The notes under the pieces were generated by a model, which searched no databases, was not told where the DNA came from, and saw nothing but the letters and a program-made list of their open reading frames with translations. Made by a program: the position numbers and the translations under genes. This document shows, one piece after another, positions 22,886-31,374 of a DNA stretch of 64,000 bases. Location: assembly GCA_002841885.1 (NCBI GenBank), contig PHBE01000016.1, forward strand, positions 34,290-98,289, read 5' to 3'. The DNA comes from Deltaproteobacteria bacterium HGW-Deltaproteobacteria-18. Its GTDB lineage: Bacteria > Desulfobacterota > Desulfovibrionia > Desulfovibrionales > Desulfomicrobiaceae. Within the stretch, counting starts at the first letter, position 1. Every line of letters begins with the position of its first letter.

Positions 22886-25162
22886 ATGGACCAGAAGGAA
22901 CTCAGGGAATGGGAAGGCAAGTGCATCCAGGAGGAACCCCCCGGATGCAAGGCCGGGTGTCCTCTGGGAGTTGACGCCAGAGCTTTCGCCCAGTCAATGG
23001 CCAAAGGCGATCCGGGCGCGGCGAGGGCCGTGCTTGAGAAGAGCATGCCCCTTGCGGCGATCACGGCCCGTTTGTGCGAGGCCCCCTGCGAGGGGTTCTG
23101 CGTGCGCGGGGATCTTGGAGGAGCCGTGGCCCTGGGAGGGCTCGAGCGCCTGTGCATCCGTGAGACCCAGCCCAAGGGCAGGCTGCTGCGACTTCCCGCC
23201 CGCCCCAGGAAAGTGGCGGTGCTTGGGGGAGGACCGAGCAGCCTGGCCGTGGCTTTCGATCTGGGCAAGAAGGGCTACCCCGTGACCGTGTACCACCTCG
23301 GCGAGGCTCCCGGCGGATGGCTTCGCGACCTGCCGGAGACCGAGCTGCCGACCCGGGTGCTCGACGAGGAGCTGTCCAGGCTCGCCTCCCTGCATGTGAC
23401 CTACGTGTCCGTCTCCGTCGTGGATGCGGCCCTGGTGGAAGCGCATCCGGCCGACGCGGTGTACGTGGGCCAGGATGACACAATGGCTCCGGAACTCCTG
23501 GCCGTCCTTGGTTCTCCTGATCCAGGCACCTTTGCCCTGGAACGTCCGGGATGGTTCACGGGCGCAATGGAAGATCGGCCGTACCGGTTCATCAGCGCTC
23601 TTTCCCATGGCCGCGAAGCAGCCGTCTCCATCGACCGCTATCTGCAAGGCGCCTCCCTGACCTCGAGCCGCGTTTTTTTGCGCTGCGGCCAAACCTCGCT
23701 TTTTACCCAGACCAGGGACATTGCCCCGGTTCAGAGGGTGGTCCCGGCCGACGGCGTAGCATTCACCATGGAAGAGGGCCTGCGAGAAGCGGCGCGCTGC
23801 ATCGACTGCCAGTGTCTGGAGTGCGTCAAGCACTGCGTGTACCTGACCGAGTACGGCGCGTACCCCAAGAGCTACGCACGCCGTGTCTTCAACAATTCGG
23901 CCATAGTGAAGGGCGGGGGGGTGCATCAGGCCAACACGTTCATCAACTCCTGCTCCCTGTGCGGGCAGTGCGAGACGCTGTGCCCCAACGATTTCTCCAT
24001 GGCCGAAATGTGCCTGGATGCCAGACGTCAGATGGTGCGCGAGAACCGCATGCCGCCGTCTGCCCACTGGTTCGCCCTGGAGGAGATGCGTTCGGCCGGG
24101 AGCGAGCAGGCTGCCTTCATCCGGCATGCGCCAGAAGCTCCGGACAGTGCGGTGCTCTTTTTCCCGGGCTGTCAGCTCTCCGGCATCCGGCCCGATCAGA
24201 CTCTGCGTCTTTACGACCGTCTGCTGGAGATGGAACCGCGCACGGGCATCTGGCTCGACTGCTGTGCGGCTCCGGCCCATTGGGCAGGGCGCGAGGACGA
24301 GTTCGCGGGCAAGCTGTGCAAGCTGGAGGAGACCTGGAAGACCATGGGCAGCCCCAGGGTAGTCACGGCCTGTTCGACCTGCCTGAAGATGTTCCGCGAG
24401 CACCTGCCGGCTTTCCGCGCCGAATCGGTCTGGTCGTTGCTGGCCGGCGAGTCCCTGATTCCCGGGGAGGCCCGCGAGGCTCTGGCACTGTCCGACCCCT
24501 GCACCTCCCGGCACGACGCCGACACGCGCGGGGCAGTTCGCGCCGTGCTGGAAAAGCTCGGGCAGCAAATGGCGCCATTGCCCATGTCCGGCGAGCTGAC
24601 GGAATGCTGCGGCTTCGGCGGGCTCATGGACAACGTCAATCCGGCCCTGGCCCGCAAGGTGACAGAGGCGCGGGTGGCCCAGTCCGAGGCCTGTTTCCTG
24701 ACCTACTGCGCCATGTGTCGCGATCAGCTGGCCAAGACCGGCAAGCCCGTCCTGCACATCCTTGACCTGCTTTTCCCCGAAGTGGCCCACGGCGCCTCGG
24801 AGCCGCCTGCCGGCATCTCGGCCCGGCGCGTGAACCGGCGCAGGCTCAAGGACGCGCTCCTGGGCCGTCACGGCCGCGACGGCATGCCGCGTCAGCCCTG
24901 GGAGGACGTGTCCTTGGTTTATTCGGCCGAAGTTGCCGAACTGCTGGAGACCCGGCGCATCCTCGAAGACGACCTGCGCCAGGTCCTGCACCAGGTCCGC
25001 AACGGCGCAAGAGGTCTGGTCCATGGCGAAGACGGCCGCAGAATCGTCGCGGCCGAGCTTGGAGAGGTCACCTTCTGGGTGGAATTCAGGGACGTAAAGG
25101 ATGGGTTCGAGGTGCTGCGGGCCTGGTCCCATCGCATGCGCATCGCAGGAGGACGGATATGA
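22886..25162 (+). CDS. pyridine nucleotide-disulfide oxidoreductase / dicluster protein, HdrD-like C-terminus (DVU_1558 type)
   Basis: The protein has 758 residues with AAGGAG upstream of ATG. The N-terminus has GltD-like cysteines (CKAGCPLGVDAR, CEAPCEGFC). Residues about 105-280 form an FAD/NAD fold (VAVLGGGPSSLAVAF). Then come two Fe-S clusters (CIDCQCLECVKHC and CSLCGQCETLCP) and two CCG-type domains (CCAAPAHWAG, ECCGFGGLMDNVNP) as in heterodisulfide reductase subunit D. It resembles the family named after D. vulgaris DVU_1558, next to DVU_1559 aldehyde oxidoreductase. It probably carries electrons between Mop and a pyridine nucleotide or thiol/disulfide carrier. It starts the long operon; the next gene overlaps by ATGA. 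Confidence 0.88.
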   Translation: MDQKELREWEGKCIQEEPPGCKAGCPLGVDARAFAQSMAKGDPGAARAVLEKSMPLAAITARLCEAPCEGFCVRGDLGGAVALGGLERLCIRETQPKGRLLRLPARPRKVAVLGGGPSSLAVAFDLGKKGYPVTVYHLGEAPGGWLRDLPETELPTRVLDEELSRLASLHVTYVSVSVVDAALVEAHPADAVYVGQDDTMAPELLAVLGSPDPGTFALERPGWFTGAMEDRPYRFISALSHGREAAVSIDRYLQGASLTSSRVFLRCGQTSLFTQTRDIAPVQRVVPADGVAFTMEEGLREAARCIDCQCLECVKHCVYLTEYGAYPKSYARRVFNNSAIVKGGGVHQANTFINSCSLCGQCETLCPNDFSMAEMCLDARRQMVRENRMPPSAHWFALEEMRSAGSEQAAFIRHAPEAPDSAVLFFPGCQLSGIRPDQTLRLYDRLLEMEPRTGIWLDCCAAPAHWAGREDEFAGKLCKLEETWKTMGSPRVVTACSTCLKMFREHLPAFRAESVWSLLAGESLIPGEAREALALSDPCTSRHDADTRGAVRAVLEKLGQQMAPLPMSGELTECCGFGGLMDNVNPALARKVTEARVAQSEACFLTYCAMCRDQLAKTGKPVLHILDLLFPEVAHGASEPPAGISARRVNRRRLKDALLGRHGRDGMPRQPWEDVSLVYSAEVAELLETRRILEDDLRQVLHQVRNGARGLVHGEDGRRIVAAELGEVTFWVEFRDVKDGFEVLRAWSHRMRIAGGRI

Positions 25163-25371
25163 GCAGTCTCACATTTGAGCCCAAGGATATGAACTGGGTC
25201 TGCGAGCCCTGCGGTCAGACCCTGGAGCTCGGCCGGGTGGAACTCACGTATCTTGGCAACTCCTTTCATGTGGAATTGCCGGTCTGTGCCAAGTGCGGTG
25301 CGGTGTACATCTACGAAGAGCTGGCCGTGGGCCGGATTCTCGAAGTGGAGCAGCTGCTTGAGGACAAATGA
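25159..25371 (+). CDS. small redox protein (DVU_1557 family)
   Basis: Seventy residues overlapping the previous gene by four bases. CEPCGQTLELGRVELTYLGN and CAKCGAVYIYEE give two CxxC pairs, consistent with a rubredoxin-like or zinc-ribbon redox site. As I recall this is the DVU_1557 family that always lies beside the aldehyde oxidoreductase genes. A small electron carrier or metal-donor role is inference. Confidence 0.85.
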   Translation: MSSLTFEPKDMNWVCEPCGQTLELGRVELTYLGNSFHVELPVCAKCGAVYIYEELAVGRILEVEQLLEDK

Positions 25372-26053
25372 GCTTTACGCCTCCCCGCCGGTGCGCAAAT
25401 CCCTCGGTCCGGCGCTACGTCCGGGCGGCGAGAAGCTGACCCGGATCATGCTGGATCTGGCAGGCCCGCTGCAGGGTGCCGTGGCTCTTGACGCCGGATG
25501 CGGATGCGGGGCGAGTCTGGCCCTGCTCAGGGAGCGCGGGGCACGGGCCGTGGGTCTGGACTTGAACGCGGTTTTCCTGCGTGAAGCCAGAAACGAGGGC
25601 ATGCGCGTCGCGCTGGCCGACTTGGCGGATCTGCCGTTGCCAAGCGCATGTCTGGATCTGATCCTGTGTGAATGCGCATGGAACCTGACCGACAAGGAGC
25701 GCGTGCTGACGGAGTTTTACCGCGTCCTTCGGCCAGGAGGAACGCTCGCCCTGGCCGATATTTACGCGCGCGGATGCCGTACCGGGGACTGGCCCGTGCG
25801 CTGCTGTTTTGCGCAGGCCACGGATCTGCAGACGGTGCTGGAACAGGTGACCGGTGCCGGATTTGAGATCGACGTGGTCGAGGAGCACACCGAAATGCTG
25901 AAGAAAACCGCCGCAGATTTCGTGTTCAGGCACGGCTCCCTGCACGGCTTCTGGCAGGCGGTGACCGGCGATCCGCTGCTGGCACAGATGGCCTGCGACG
26001 CATCGCGGGTATCAAAGCCTGGCTTGTTTCTGCTGATGGCGCATGCCGGGTAA
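25358..26053 (+). CDS. trsM: class I SAM methyltransferase (DVU_1556 family)
   Basis: About 231 residues. No in-frame ATG precedes the conserved ELYASPPVRKSLGPALRPGG, so the TTG at 25358 (GTGGAG upstream, overlapping the previous gene) is the best start. LDAGCGCGASLAL is the SAM-binding motif and VGLDLN the acidic loop. LILCECAWNLTDKERVLTEF and RPGGTLALADIY follow as expected for methyltransferase 11-type enzymes. The ECAW substitution is typical of this group as I recall it. The substrate is unknown; in this operon it is likely a cofactor intermediate. A 94-base gap with tandem repeats follows. Confidence 0.8.
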   Translation: MRTNELYASPPVRKSLGPALRPGGEKLTRIMLDLAGPLQGAVALDAGCGCGASLALLRERGARAVGLDLNAVFLREARNEGMRVALADLADLPLPSACLDLILCECAWNLTDKERVLTEFYRVLRPGGTLALADIYARGCRTGDWPVRCCFAQATDLQTVLEQVTGAGFEIDVVEEHTEMLKKTAADFVFRHGSLHGFWQAVTGDPLLAQMACDASRVSKPGLFLLMAHAG

Positions 26054-26054
26054 T

Positions 26055-26092
26055 AGGTCCCATAAGTCCCATAGGACCCATAAAACCTATGG
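26055..26092 (+). repeat. short tandem CCCATA repeats
   Basis: Four imperfect units of about 9 bases (TCCCATAAG, TCCCATAGG, ACCCATAAA, ACCTATGG) lie between the methyltransferase and C_GCAxxG genes. They can pair with each other in part. This is the only sizeable gap in the otherwise overlapping operon. Confidence 0.6.
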
Positions 26093-26147
26093 AACGCAAT
26101 TCGAGCGACACGACAAGCTTTTGAATTTAAAAAAACACGAGGCCGAC

Positions 26148-26594
26148 ATGAATGAATACGATCTCGACATCCTGCGCCTGCACACCCAGGGCTTCTGCTG
26201 TGCCCAAATCGTTCTGCAGATGGCGCTGGAGATGCAAGGCGTTGAAAATCCGGGTCTCATCCGGGCCATGTCCGGTCTGTGCGTGGGCTTCTCTTCGCCG
26301 CAGGGCGCCTGCGGGGCCCTGACGGGCGCGGCCTGCCTTGTCGCCTATCATGCCGGAAAAGGGACCGCGCAGGAGCAGGCCCATGACAGGTTGCCCCTCA
26401 TGCTCGCGGAGCTGGCCGAATGGTATGAGGAGTACGCCGCACAGCGTTTCGGGGGCATCTCCTGCTCGGCCATCGTGCCCGACGGCAAGCCGGATGCGTC
26501 CATCTGCGGCGGTCTTGTGTCCGAGTGCTTCGGCAAGGCCATGACAATTCTGGTTGAAAACGGATTTGATCCTTCGAGCGATATCCATGGGTAA
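26148..26594 (+). CDS. C_GCAxxG_C_C family protein (DVU_1555 family)
   Basis: The protein has 148 residues, start at 26148 with GAGG upstream. GFCCAQIVLQ, GLCVGFSSPQGACGALTGAAC and ISCSAIVPD with ICGGLVSECFGKAM give the family's Cys-rich C_GCAxxG_C_C pattern, thought to bind a metal cluster or mediate redox chemistry. The version here belongs with those next to Mop in Desulfovibrio. Its 3' end overlaps the TrsS start by 8 bases. Confidence 0.85.
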   Translation: MNEYDLDILRLHTQGFCCAQIVLQMALEMQGVENPGLIRAMSGLCVGFSSPQGACGALTGAACLVAYHAGKGTAQEQAHDRLPLMLAELAEWYEEYAAQRFGGISCSAIVPDGKPDASICGGLVSECFGKAMTILVENGFDPSSDIHG

Positions 26595-27939
26595 GGTGCT
26601 GGGTTCCATCCGGAGTGTGTGCCCTGAATGCCTGAACCGGGTGAGCGGGGAGCTGGTGCAGGACGGGGGTACTGTCAACATGGTCAAAAGGTGTCCCGAG
26701 CACGGAGAGTATTCGACCGTGGTCTGGCGCGGTGAACCGGCTTTTTCAAGCTGGGTGCGGCCCAAGATCCCTTTTGGCGGCGGCGTCCGCGAAGCGGTCG
26801 GCAATGGTTGCCCTTATGATTGCGGCCTGTGCGGGCGCCATGCCCAGCGAACCTGCACGGCACTGGTCGAGATCACCTCGCGCTGCAACCTGCACTGTCC
26901 GGTATGCTTTGCCGACAGCGGGGGAGCGGGACCGGACCCTGACCATGACATCCTGCGGCGCATGTTCGAGCAGACCATGGCCCGCACCGGCGGATGCAAT
27001 CTGCAGCTTTCCGGCGGAGAGCCGACCGTACGCGACGATCTGCCGGAAATCGTTGGGCTGGCCAGACGTGCCGGATTCGGCTTTGTGCAGCTCAATACCA
27101 ACGGGCTGCGTCTGGCCGAAGACCCCGCTTTGGCCGGAAAGCTCGCCGAAGCCGGACTGTCGTCGATTTTTCTGCAGTTTGACGGCGTTCTCGACGAGGT
27201 CTTTCGCACCCTTCGCGGTCGGGATCTGCTGGAGATAAAGAAAAAGGCCATGGATCATGCCGCTGCGGCGGGCCTTGGCATCGTGCTCGTGCCGACCGTG
27301 GCGCGCGGGGTGAACACCGATCAGCTATGGAATATCGTCCGGTTCGGGCTTGAGCGTCAGCCGCATGTGCGCGGCGTCCATTTTCAGCCCATGAGCTATT
27401 TCGGCCGTTTTCCCGCTGATTTTTCCCCGGATCACGTCACCCTGCCCGAAGTGATGACCGGTCTGTGCGAACAAAGCGGCGGCGAGGTCAGGGCGGGAGA
27501 TTTTTTGCCTCCGGGCTGCGAGCATGCCCTGTGTTCTTTTTCGGCCAAGTACATGACGCGCGAAGACGGCGAGCTCATGCGCCTTGGTAGCGGCTCCTGC
27601 GACTGCACGCCAAAACCGGCCGAAGCCGGAGCCCTCAAATCCATCGGCGTCACGGCCCGGCAATGGTCGGCTCCTTGCGCCTCCGCTGCGCCGTCTGATC
27701 CCCCAGGCACGGAGTCCATTGCGGGGATTGGCAATGACCTGGACCGCTTTCTGGCGCGGGCCAGAACGCACACCTTCACCATTTCGGGCATGGCCTTTCA
27801 GGATGCCTGGACCCTCAACCTGGAACGGCTGCAGGGCTGCTGTATTCACGTGGCCCAGCCTGACGGGCGGCTCATCCCTTTTTGCGCCTTCAACCTGACG
27901 GCCCGGGACGGCCGCAGCCTGTATCGCGGGCACGTATGA
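26587..27939 (+). CDS. trsS: radical SAM protein TrsS (Cys form)
   Basis: The protein has 450 residues from the ATG at 26587. Residues C100, C104 and C107 (CNLHCPVC) form the radical SAM [4Fe-4S] site. Before it, paired cysteines occur in VCPECLNR (12-15), RCPEHGEY and CPYDCGLCGRHAQRTC (about 75-90). I recall that in some relatives a Cys in this region is selenocysteine (radical SAM (seleno)protein TrsS, DVU_1554); here all are Cys codons. SGGEPTVRDDLP is the usual GGE motif. The C-terminus has further Cys (CEHALCSF, SCDC). The reaction is not known to me. It overlaps the ligase by ATGA. Confidence 0.88.
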   Translation: MGKVLGSIRSVCPECLNRVSGELVQDGGTVNMVKRCPEHGEYSTVVWRGEPAFSSWVRPKIPFGGGVREAVGNGCPYDCGLCGRHAQRTCTALVEITSRCNLHCPVCFADSGGAGPDPDHDILRRMFEQTMARTGGCNLQLSGGEPTVRDDLPEIVGLARRAGFGFVQLNTNGLRLAEDPALAGKLAEAGLSSIFLQFDGVLDEVFRTLRGRDLLEIKKKAMDHAAAAGLGIVLVPTVARGVNTDQLWNIVRFGLERQPHVRGVHFQPMSYFGRFPADFSPDHVTLPEVMTGLCEQSGGEVRAGDFLPPGCEHALCSFSAKYMTREDGELMRLGSGSCDCTPKPAEAGALKSIGVTARQWSAPCASAAPSDPPGTESIAGIGNDLDRFLARARTHTFTISGMAFQDAWTLNLERLQGCCIHVAQPDGRLIPFCAFNLTARDGRSLYRGHV

Positions 27940-29243
27940 AGCCAAGCAGCGTGGACGCCATGTCGGCCAGACGTCTTGGTCTTGCCTGGCCCCTGGACCG
28001 GGAACGGATCGAGGCCGCCCGCATGGGCGCCCTGAGAAAAACCGTGGCTCATGCGCGTCAAAAGAGCTCCTGGTATCGTGAACGCCTGGCGGGACTGGAC
28101 CCGGATTCTCTGCGCTCCAGCGCCGACCTTGCGCGTCTTCCCTTTTTGAGCAACACGGATTTGGCGGCTCACGGTCAGCAACTGCTCTGCGTTTCCCAGT
28201 GTGAAGTGGCCCGCATCATCACCTTGCAGACCTCCGGCAGCACCGGCACTCCCAAACGACTGCATTTCACGCGCGAGGACCTTGACTCGACCGTCGATTT
28301 TTTTCAGCACGGCATGTTCTCGCTCGTTTCCTCCGAAGACAGGGTGCTGGCCCTGCTTCCTTTCTCCTTGCCGGACAGTACCGGTGATCTGCTCATCCGT
28401 GCCCTGGCCCGAGGTGGCGTGGAATGCGCAGGCGTCTGGCCGCCGACAGACTTTGAGGCCTTGGCCGCGCGCATTCGGGACGAGAATTTTACCAGCATCG
28501 TAGGCCTGCCCCAGCATCTTCTGGCCCTCGCCTATGTTCTGCCGCACGGTCTGGTCCGCACCATGCTCCTGTGCTCGGATTACGCTCCTCAATCTTTGCG
28601 CACGCGTATCGAGGAAGTCTGCGGCTGTGAGACTTTTCTGCACTACGGCACTACCGAGACGGGACTTGCCGGGGGGGTGGAATGCAAGGCGCACGGGGGC
28701 TGTCACATGCGCGAGTCCGACCTGCTGATCGAGATTGTCGATCTGCGCACAGGCGACGTAGTGCCCGAAGGCGAAGTGGGGGAAGTGGTCGTGACCACCC
28801 TGAACCGCCAGGCCATGCCGCTCTTGCGCTACCGCACCGGAGACCTGGCCAGTCTCGAAACGTCGCCCTGTCTTTGCGGCGGGGTCACTGCGCGGCTGTG
28901 CGATATCCGCGGACGGCGCCGGGCCTGCCAGCTTGCCGGAGGTTTCTCCGTGGCCAGCCAGGACCTCGATGACGTCCTCTTCGGCCTCGACGGCCTGCTT
29001 GATTATCGCGCCTCCCTGACACGTTCGGCAGGAAGGGATGCAATCAGCGTTGAATTCCTGGCCAGACCGGGGCATGAGCGACTGGAGCGGGAGATTCACC
29101 GTGCCCTGAATTCGGTCCCTGCCCTGCACATGGCCATACAGAGCCACAGCTTCGAGACAGGGCCCGCGCAGGCGGTGGAGTTCTTTTCCCCGTCGCACAC
29201 CTTGAAACGCACCATCCTTGATAAACGCGGGAGTTGTTCATGA
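27936..29243 (+). CDS. AMP-dependent CoA ligase family protein (DVU_1553 family)
   Basis: The protein has 435 residues and overlaps the previous gene by ATGA. LQTSGSTGTPKRLHFTRED is the ATP/AMP signature of the adenylate-forming superfamily. FLHYGTTETGLAGG is the second core motif and LLRYRTGDLA the hinge. It resembles phenylacetate-CoA ligase-like enzymes. The C-terminal mini-domain is short and lacks the canonical catalytic Lys region that I could identify. It may activate a carboxylate on a cofactor or acyl group rather than make CoA thioesters. Its place between a radical SAM protein and XdhC is characteristic of this operon. Confidence 0.85.
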   Translation: MKPSSVDAMSARRLGLAWPLDRERIEAARMGALRKTVAHARQKSSWYRERLAGLDPDSLRSSADLARLPFLSNTDLAAHGQQLLCVSQCEVARIITLQTSGSTGTPKRLHFTREDLDSTVDFFQHGMFSLVSSEDRVLALLPFSLPDSTGDLLIRALARGGVECAGVWPPTDFEALAARIRDENFTSIVGLPQHLLALAYVLPHGLVRTMLLCSDYAPQSLRTRIEEVCGCETFLHYGTTETGLAGGVECKAHGGCHMRESDLLIEIVDLRTGDVVPEGEVGEVVVTTLNRQAMPLLRYRTGDLASLETSPCLCGGVTARLCDIRGRRRACQLAGGFSVASQDLDDVLFGLDGLLDYRASLTRSAGRDAISVEFLARPGHERLEREIHRALNSVPALHMAIQSHSFETGPAQAVEFFSPSHTLKRTILDKRGSCS

Positions 29244-30265
29244 GCGATATATTTGAGTCTGTCATAGATGTTCTTCGAAAAGGGGAAGACGCTGTCTTTT
29301 GCGGTATCGTCGAGAGCTCTGGCTCGGCTCCACGCACTTCCGGGGCGCGCATGCTGGTGCTGTCCGACGGATCCATTTTCGGGTCGGTGGGCGGAGGCGC
29401 TGTCGAGGGCGCGTGCCAGGCCAAGGCTGAAAAAATGCTGCAAGGGAACGAAACCCATCATTTCTTGTCCTTTGACCTGAGCTCCGTCAAAGCCGCCGAC
29501 GCAGGCATGGTCTGCGGGGGAGCGGTGAAGGTGCTGCTGCAGCGGGTCTCTGCGCAGCATCTGCCATTTTTCGAAAGAATCGAACAGTTTCGTCATGAAA
29601 GTCAAAGGCCGGTGCTGCTTACCGTCATGCCGCCGGAGCAGGCTCCCGTGCTGGCCGTCTGGACGTTTCGCGACGGACTGGCGGGAGCCGGACTGCCCGA
29701 AAAACTGACAGCGGAGCTGGCACGCAAGGCCGTCAAGACGCGCCAGTCGTTCAGTCTGGAAGAGGATGGCGTGCACGTTTTTGCGGAACCCGTCATCGCG
29801 CCTACGGTGCTGCATCTGGTCGGCGCGGGGCATGTGGCCCTGGCCACGGCCAAGGTCGGGGCTTTTGCCGGTTTCGAGGTGGTGGTCATGGACGACCGCT
29901 CGGAGTTTGCCAGTGTCGAGCGCTATCCCGAAGCGCGCGAAGTGCGCGTGCTCGGGAATTTCGACGGCTGCCTGGGCCAGCTTGGCCCTGACGACTACGT
30001 GGTCATCGTCACCCGAGGGCATCTGCATGACCGCGATGTCCTGGCCCAGGCGCTGGGGACGGGTGCCGGGTACATCGGCATGATCGGCAGCCGGAGCAAG
30101 CGCGATGCGGTGTACCGTTCCCTGCTTGAATCGGGCTTCACGGAGCAGGATCTGGCGCGGGTGCGCTGTCCCATCGGTCTGCCCATCGGAGCCGACACCC
30201 CCGAAGAGATAGCGGTCAGCATCGTTGGCGAGTTGATCAGCGAGCGGGCCGGGCTGTCTGAATGA
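29240..30265 (+). CDS. xdhC: XdhC-type molybdenum hydroxylase maturation factor
   Basis: The protein has 341 residues and overlaps the ligase gene by ATGA. CGIVESSGSAPRTSGARMLV, FGSVGGGAVEGACQAKA and a conserved Cys near MVCGGAVKVLLQ form the N-terminal XdhC domain. The C-terminal Rossmann part is LHLVGAGHVALATAKVGAF and YIGMIGSRSKRDAVYRSL. XdhC binds Moco, promotes its sulfuration and inserts it into the xanthine oxidase family. Mop is the obvious client. Confidence 0.92.
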   Translation: MSDIFESVIDVLRKGEDAVFCGIVESSGSAPRTSGARMLVLSDGSIFGSVGGGAVEGACQAKAEKMLQGNETHHFLSFDLSSVKAADAGMVCGGAVKVLLQRVSAQHLPFFERIEQFRHESQRPVLLTVMPPEQAPVLAVWTFRDGLAGAGLPEKLTAELARKAVKTRQSFSLEEDGVHVFAEPVIAPTVLHLVGAGHVALATAKVGAFAGFEVVVMDDRSEFASVERYPEAREVRVLGNFDGCLGQLGPDDYVVIVTRGHLHDRDVLAQALGTGAGYIGMIGSRSKRDAVYRSLLESGFTEQDLARVRCPIGLPIGADTPEEIAVSIVGELISERAGLSE

Positions 30266-31374
30266 ACGTGGACGGGGTACGATTCGGTGCCGTCATCCTG
30301 GCGGCCGGGTTTTCCTCGCGCATGGGTGATTTCAAGCCACTCATGGATCTTGGCGGCATGACCGTTCTGGAGCGCTGCGTGCGTCTCTTCCGCGAGGCCG
30401 GCGTGCACAGGATCCTGACCGTGACAGGGCACCGCGCCCCCGAGGTCCGGGCCGAGGCGGGCAGGCTCGGCATCCACACCGTGCACAATCCGGATTACGA
30501 GGCGGGCATGTTTTCCTCGGTGCGTGCGGCCGTGTCCTCCGGACCTGGCCGGGACGGGTTCTTCGTTCTGCCCGTGGACATCCCGCTGGTGCGTCCGGCC
30601 ACGGTCGAGCTGCTTCTCGACGCCTATGACGGCCGCGTGGCCTATCCGGTCTTCGGCGGCGAGCGCGGCCATCCGCCCCTCATCCCCTCGGAGCTGATCC
30701 CGCATATCCGGGAGCACGACGGCAGCTGCGGCCTGCAGACCGTCCTGGAGCGGGCCGACGCCCTGGACGTTCCGGTCTGGGACCGTGGAATTCTTCTGGA
30801 CGCCGATACGGCGGACGATTTTTTCGTGCTGCGGGGGCGGGCCGCTCGCATGCGCGTCGGCGATCACGACGAGGCCTTGGCCCTGGCCGGACTGTCCATG
30901 CCCGAACGCGGCGTGGCCCATGGCCGGGCCGTGGCCGCCGTGGCCCTGCGTCTGGGCGGGGAACTGAACCGGCATGGGGGGAATCTCGATCTGAATCTGA
31001 TTCACAACGCCGCGCTGTTGCACGATGTAGCCAAGGGCTGGCCCGGGCATGAGGCCGCCGGCGGGGATCTGCTGGGGCGCCTTGGACTCGGTGGGCTGTC
31101 GGACATCGTGGCCGCCCATCGGGATGTTCCGCCGCCCGTCTCGGGCGTGCTCACGGAGAAGGAGGTTGTCTGCCTGGCGGACAAGCTGGTTCGTTGCGAC
31201 CGCCGCGTTGCCGTGGAGGACCGTTTCGGCGAGAAGCTGAACCTGTACCGCTGCGACGAGGAGGCCTGCGACGCTATCCGTGGCCGCCTGCGCAACGCCC
31301 TGGCCCTGCGGGACATGATCGAGAAGATCTGTGGCCGCGAGGTGGAGGCCATTCTCGCCGGGGTTCTGCCATGA
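30262..31374 (+). CDS. MobA-like NTP transferase fused to HD domain (DVU_1551 family)
   Basis: The protein has 370 residues, ATGA overlap on both sides. Residues about 8-195 form a MobA/MocA-type nucleotidyltransferase (ILAAGFSSRMGDFKPLMDLG, DGFFVLPVDIPLVRP), expected to add cytidylyl or guanylyl to molybdopterin. The rest is an HD domain (HGRAVAAVALRLGG, LIHNAALLHDVAKG, DKLVRCDRRV) likely to hydrolyse a phosphate ester. Mop from D. gigas uses molybdopterin cytosine dinucleotide, so a MocA role is likely. Fusion with an HD phosphohydrolase is unusual. Confidence 0.88.
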   Translation: MNVDGVRFGAVILAAGFSSRMGDFKPLMDLGGMTVLERCVRLFREAGVHRILTVTGHRAPEVRAEAGRLGIHTVHNPDYEAGMFSSVRAAVSSGPGRDGFFVLPVDIPLVRPATVELLLDAYDGRVAYPVFGGERGHPPLIPSELIPHIREHDGSCGLQTVLERADALDVPVWDRGILLDADTADDFFVLRGRAARMRVGDHDEALALAGLSMPERGVAHGRAVAAVALRLGGELNRHGGNLDLNLIHNAALLHDVAKGWPGHEAAGGDLLGRLGLGGLSDIVAAHRDVPPPVSGVLTEKEVVCLADKLVRCDRRVAVEDRFGEKLNLYRCDEEACDAIRGRLRNALALRDMIEKICGREVEAILAGVLP

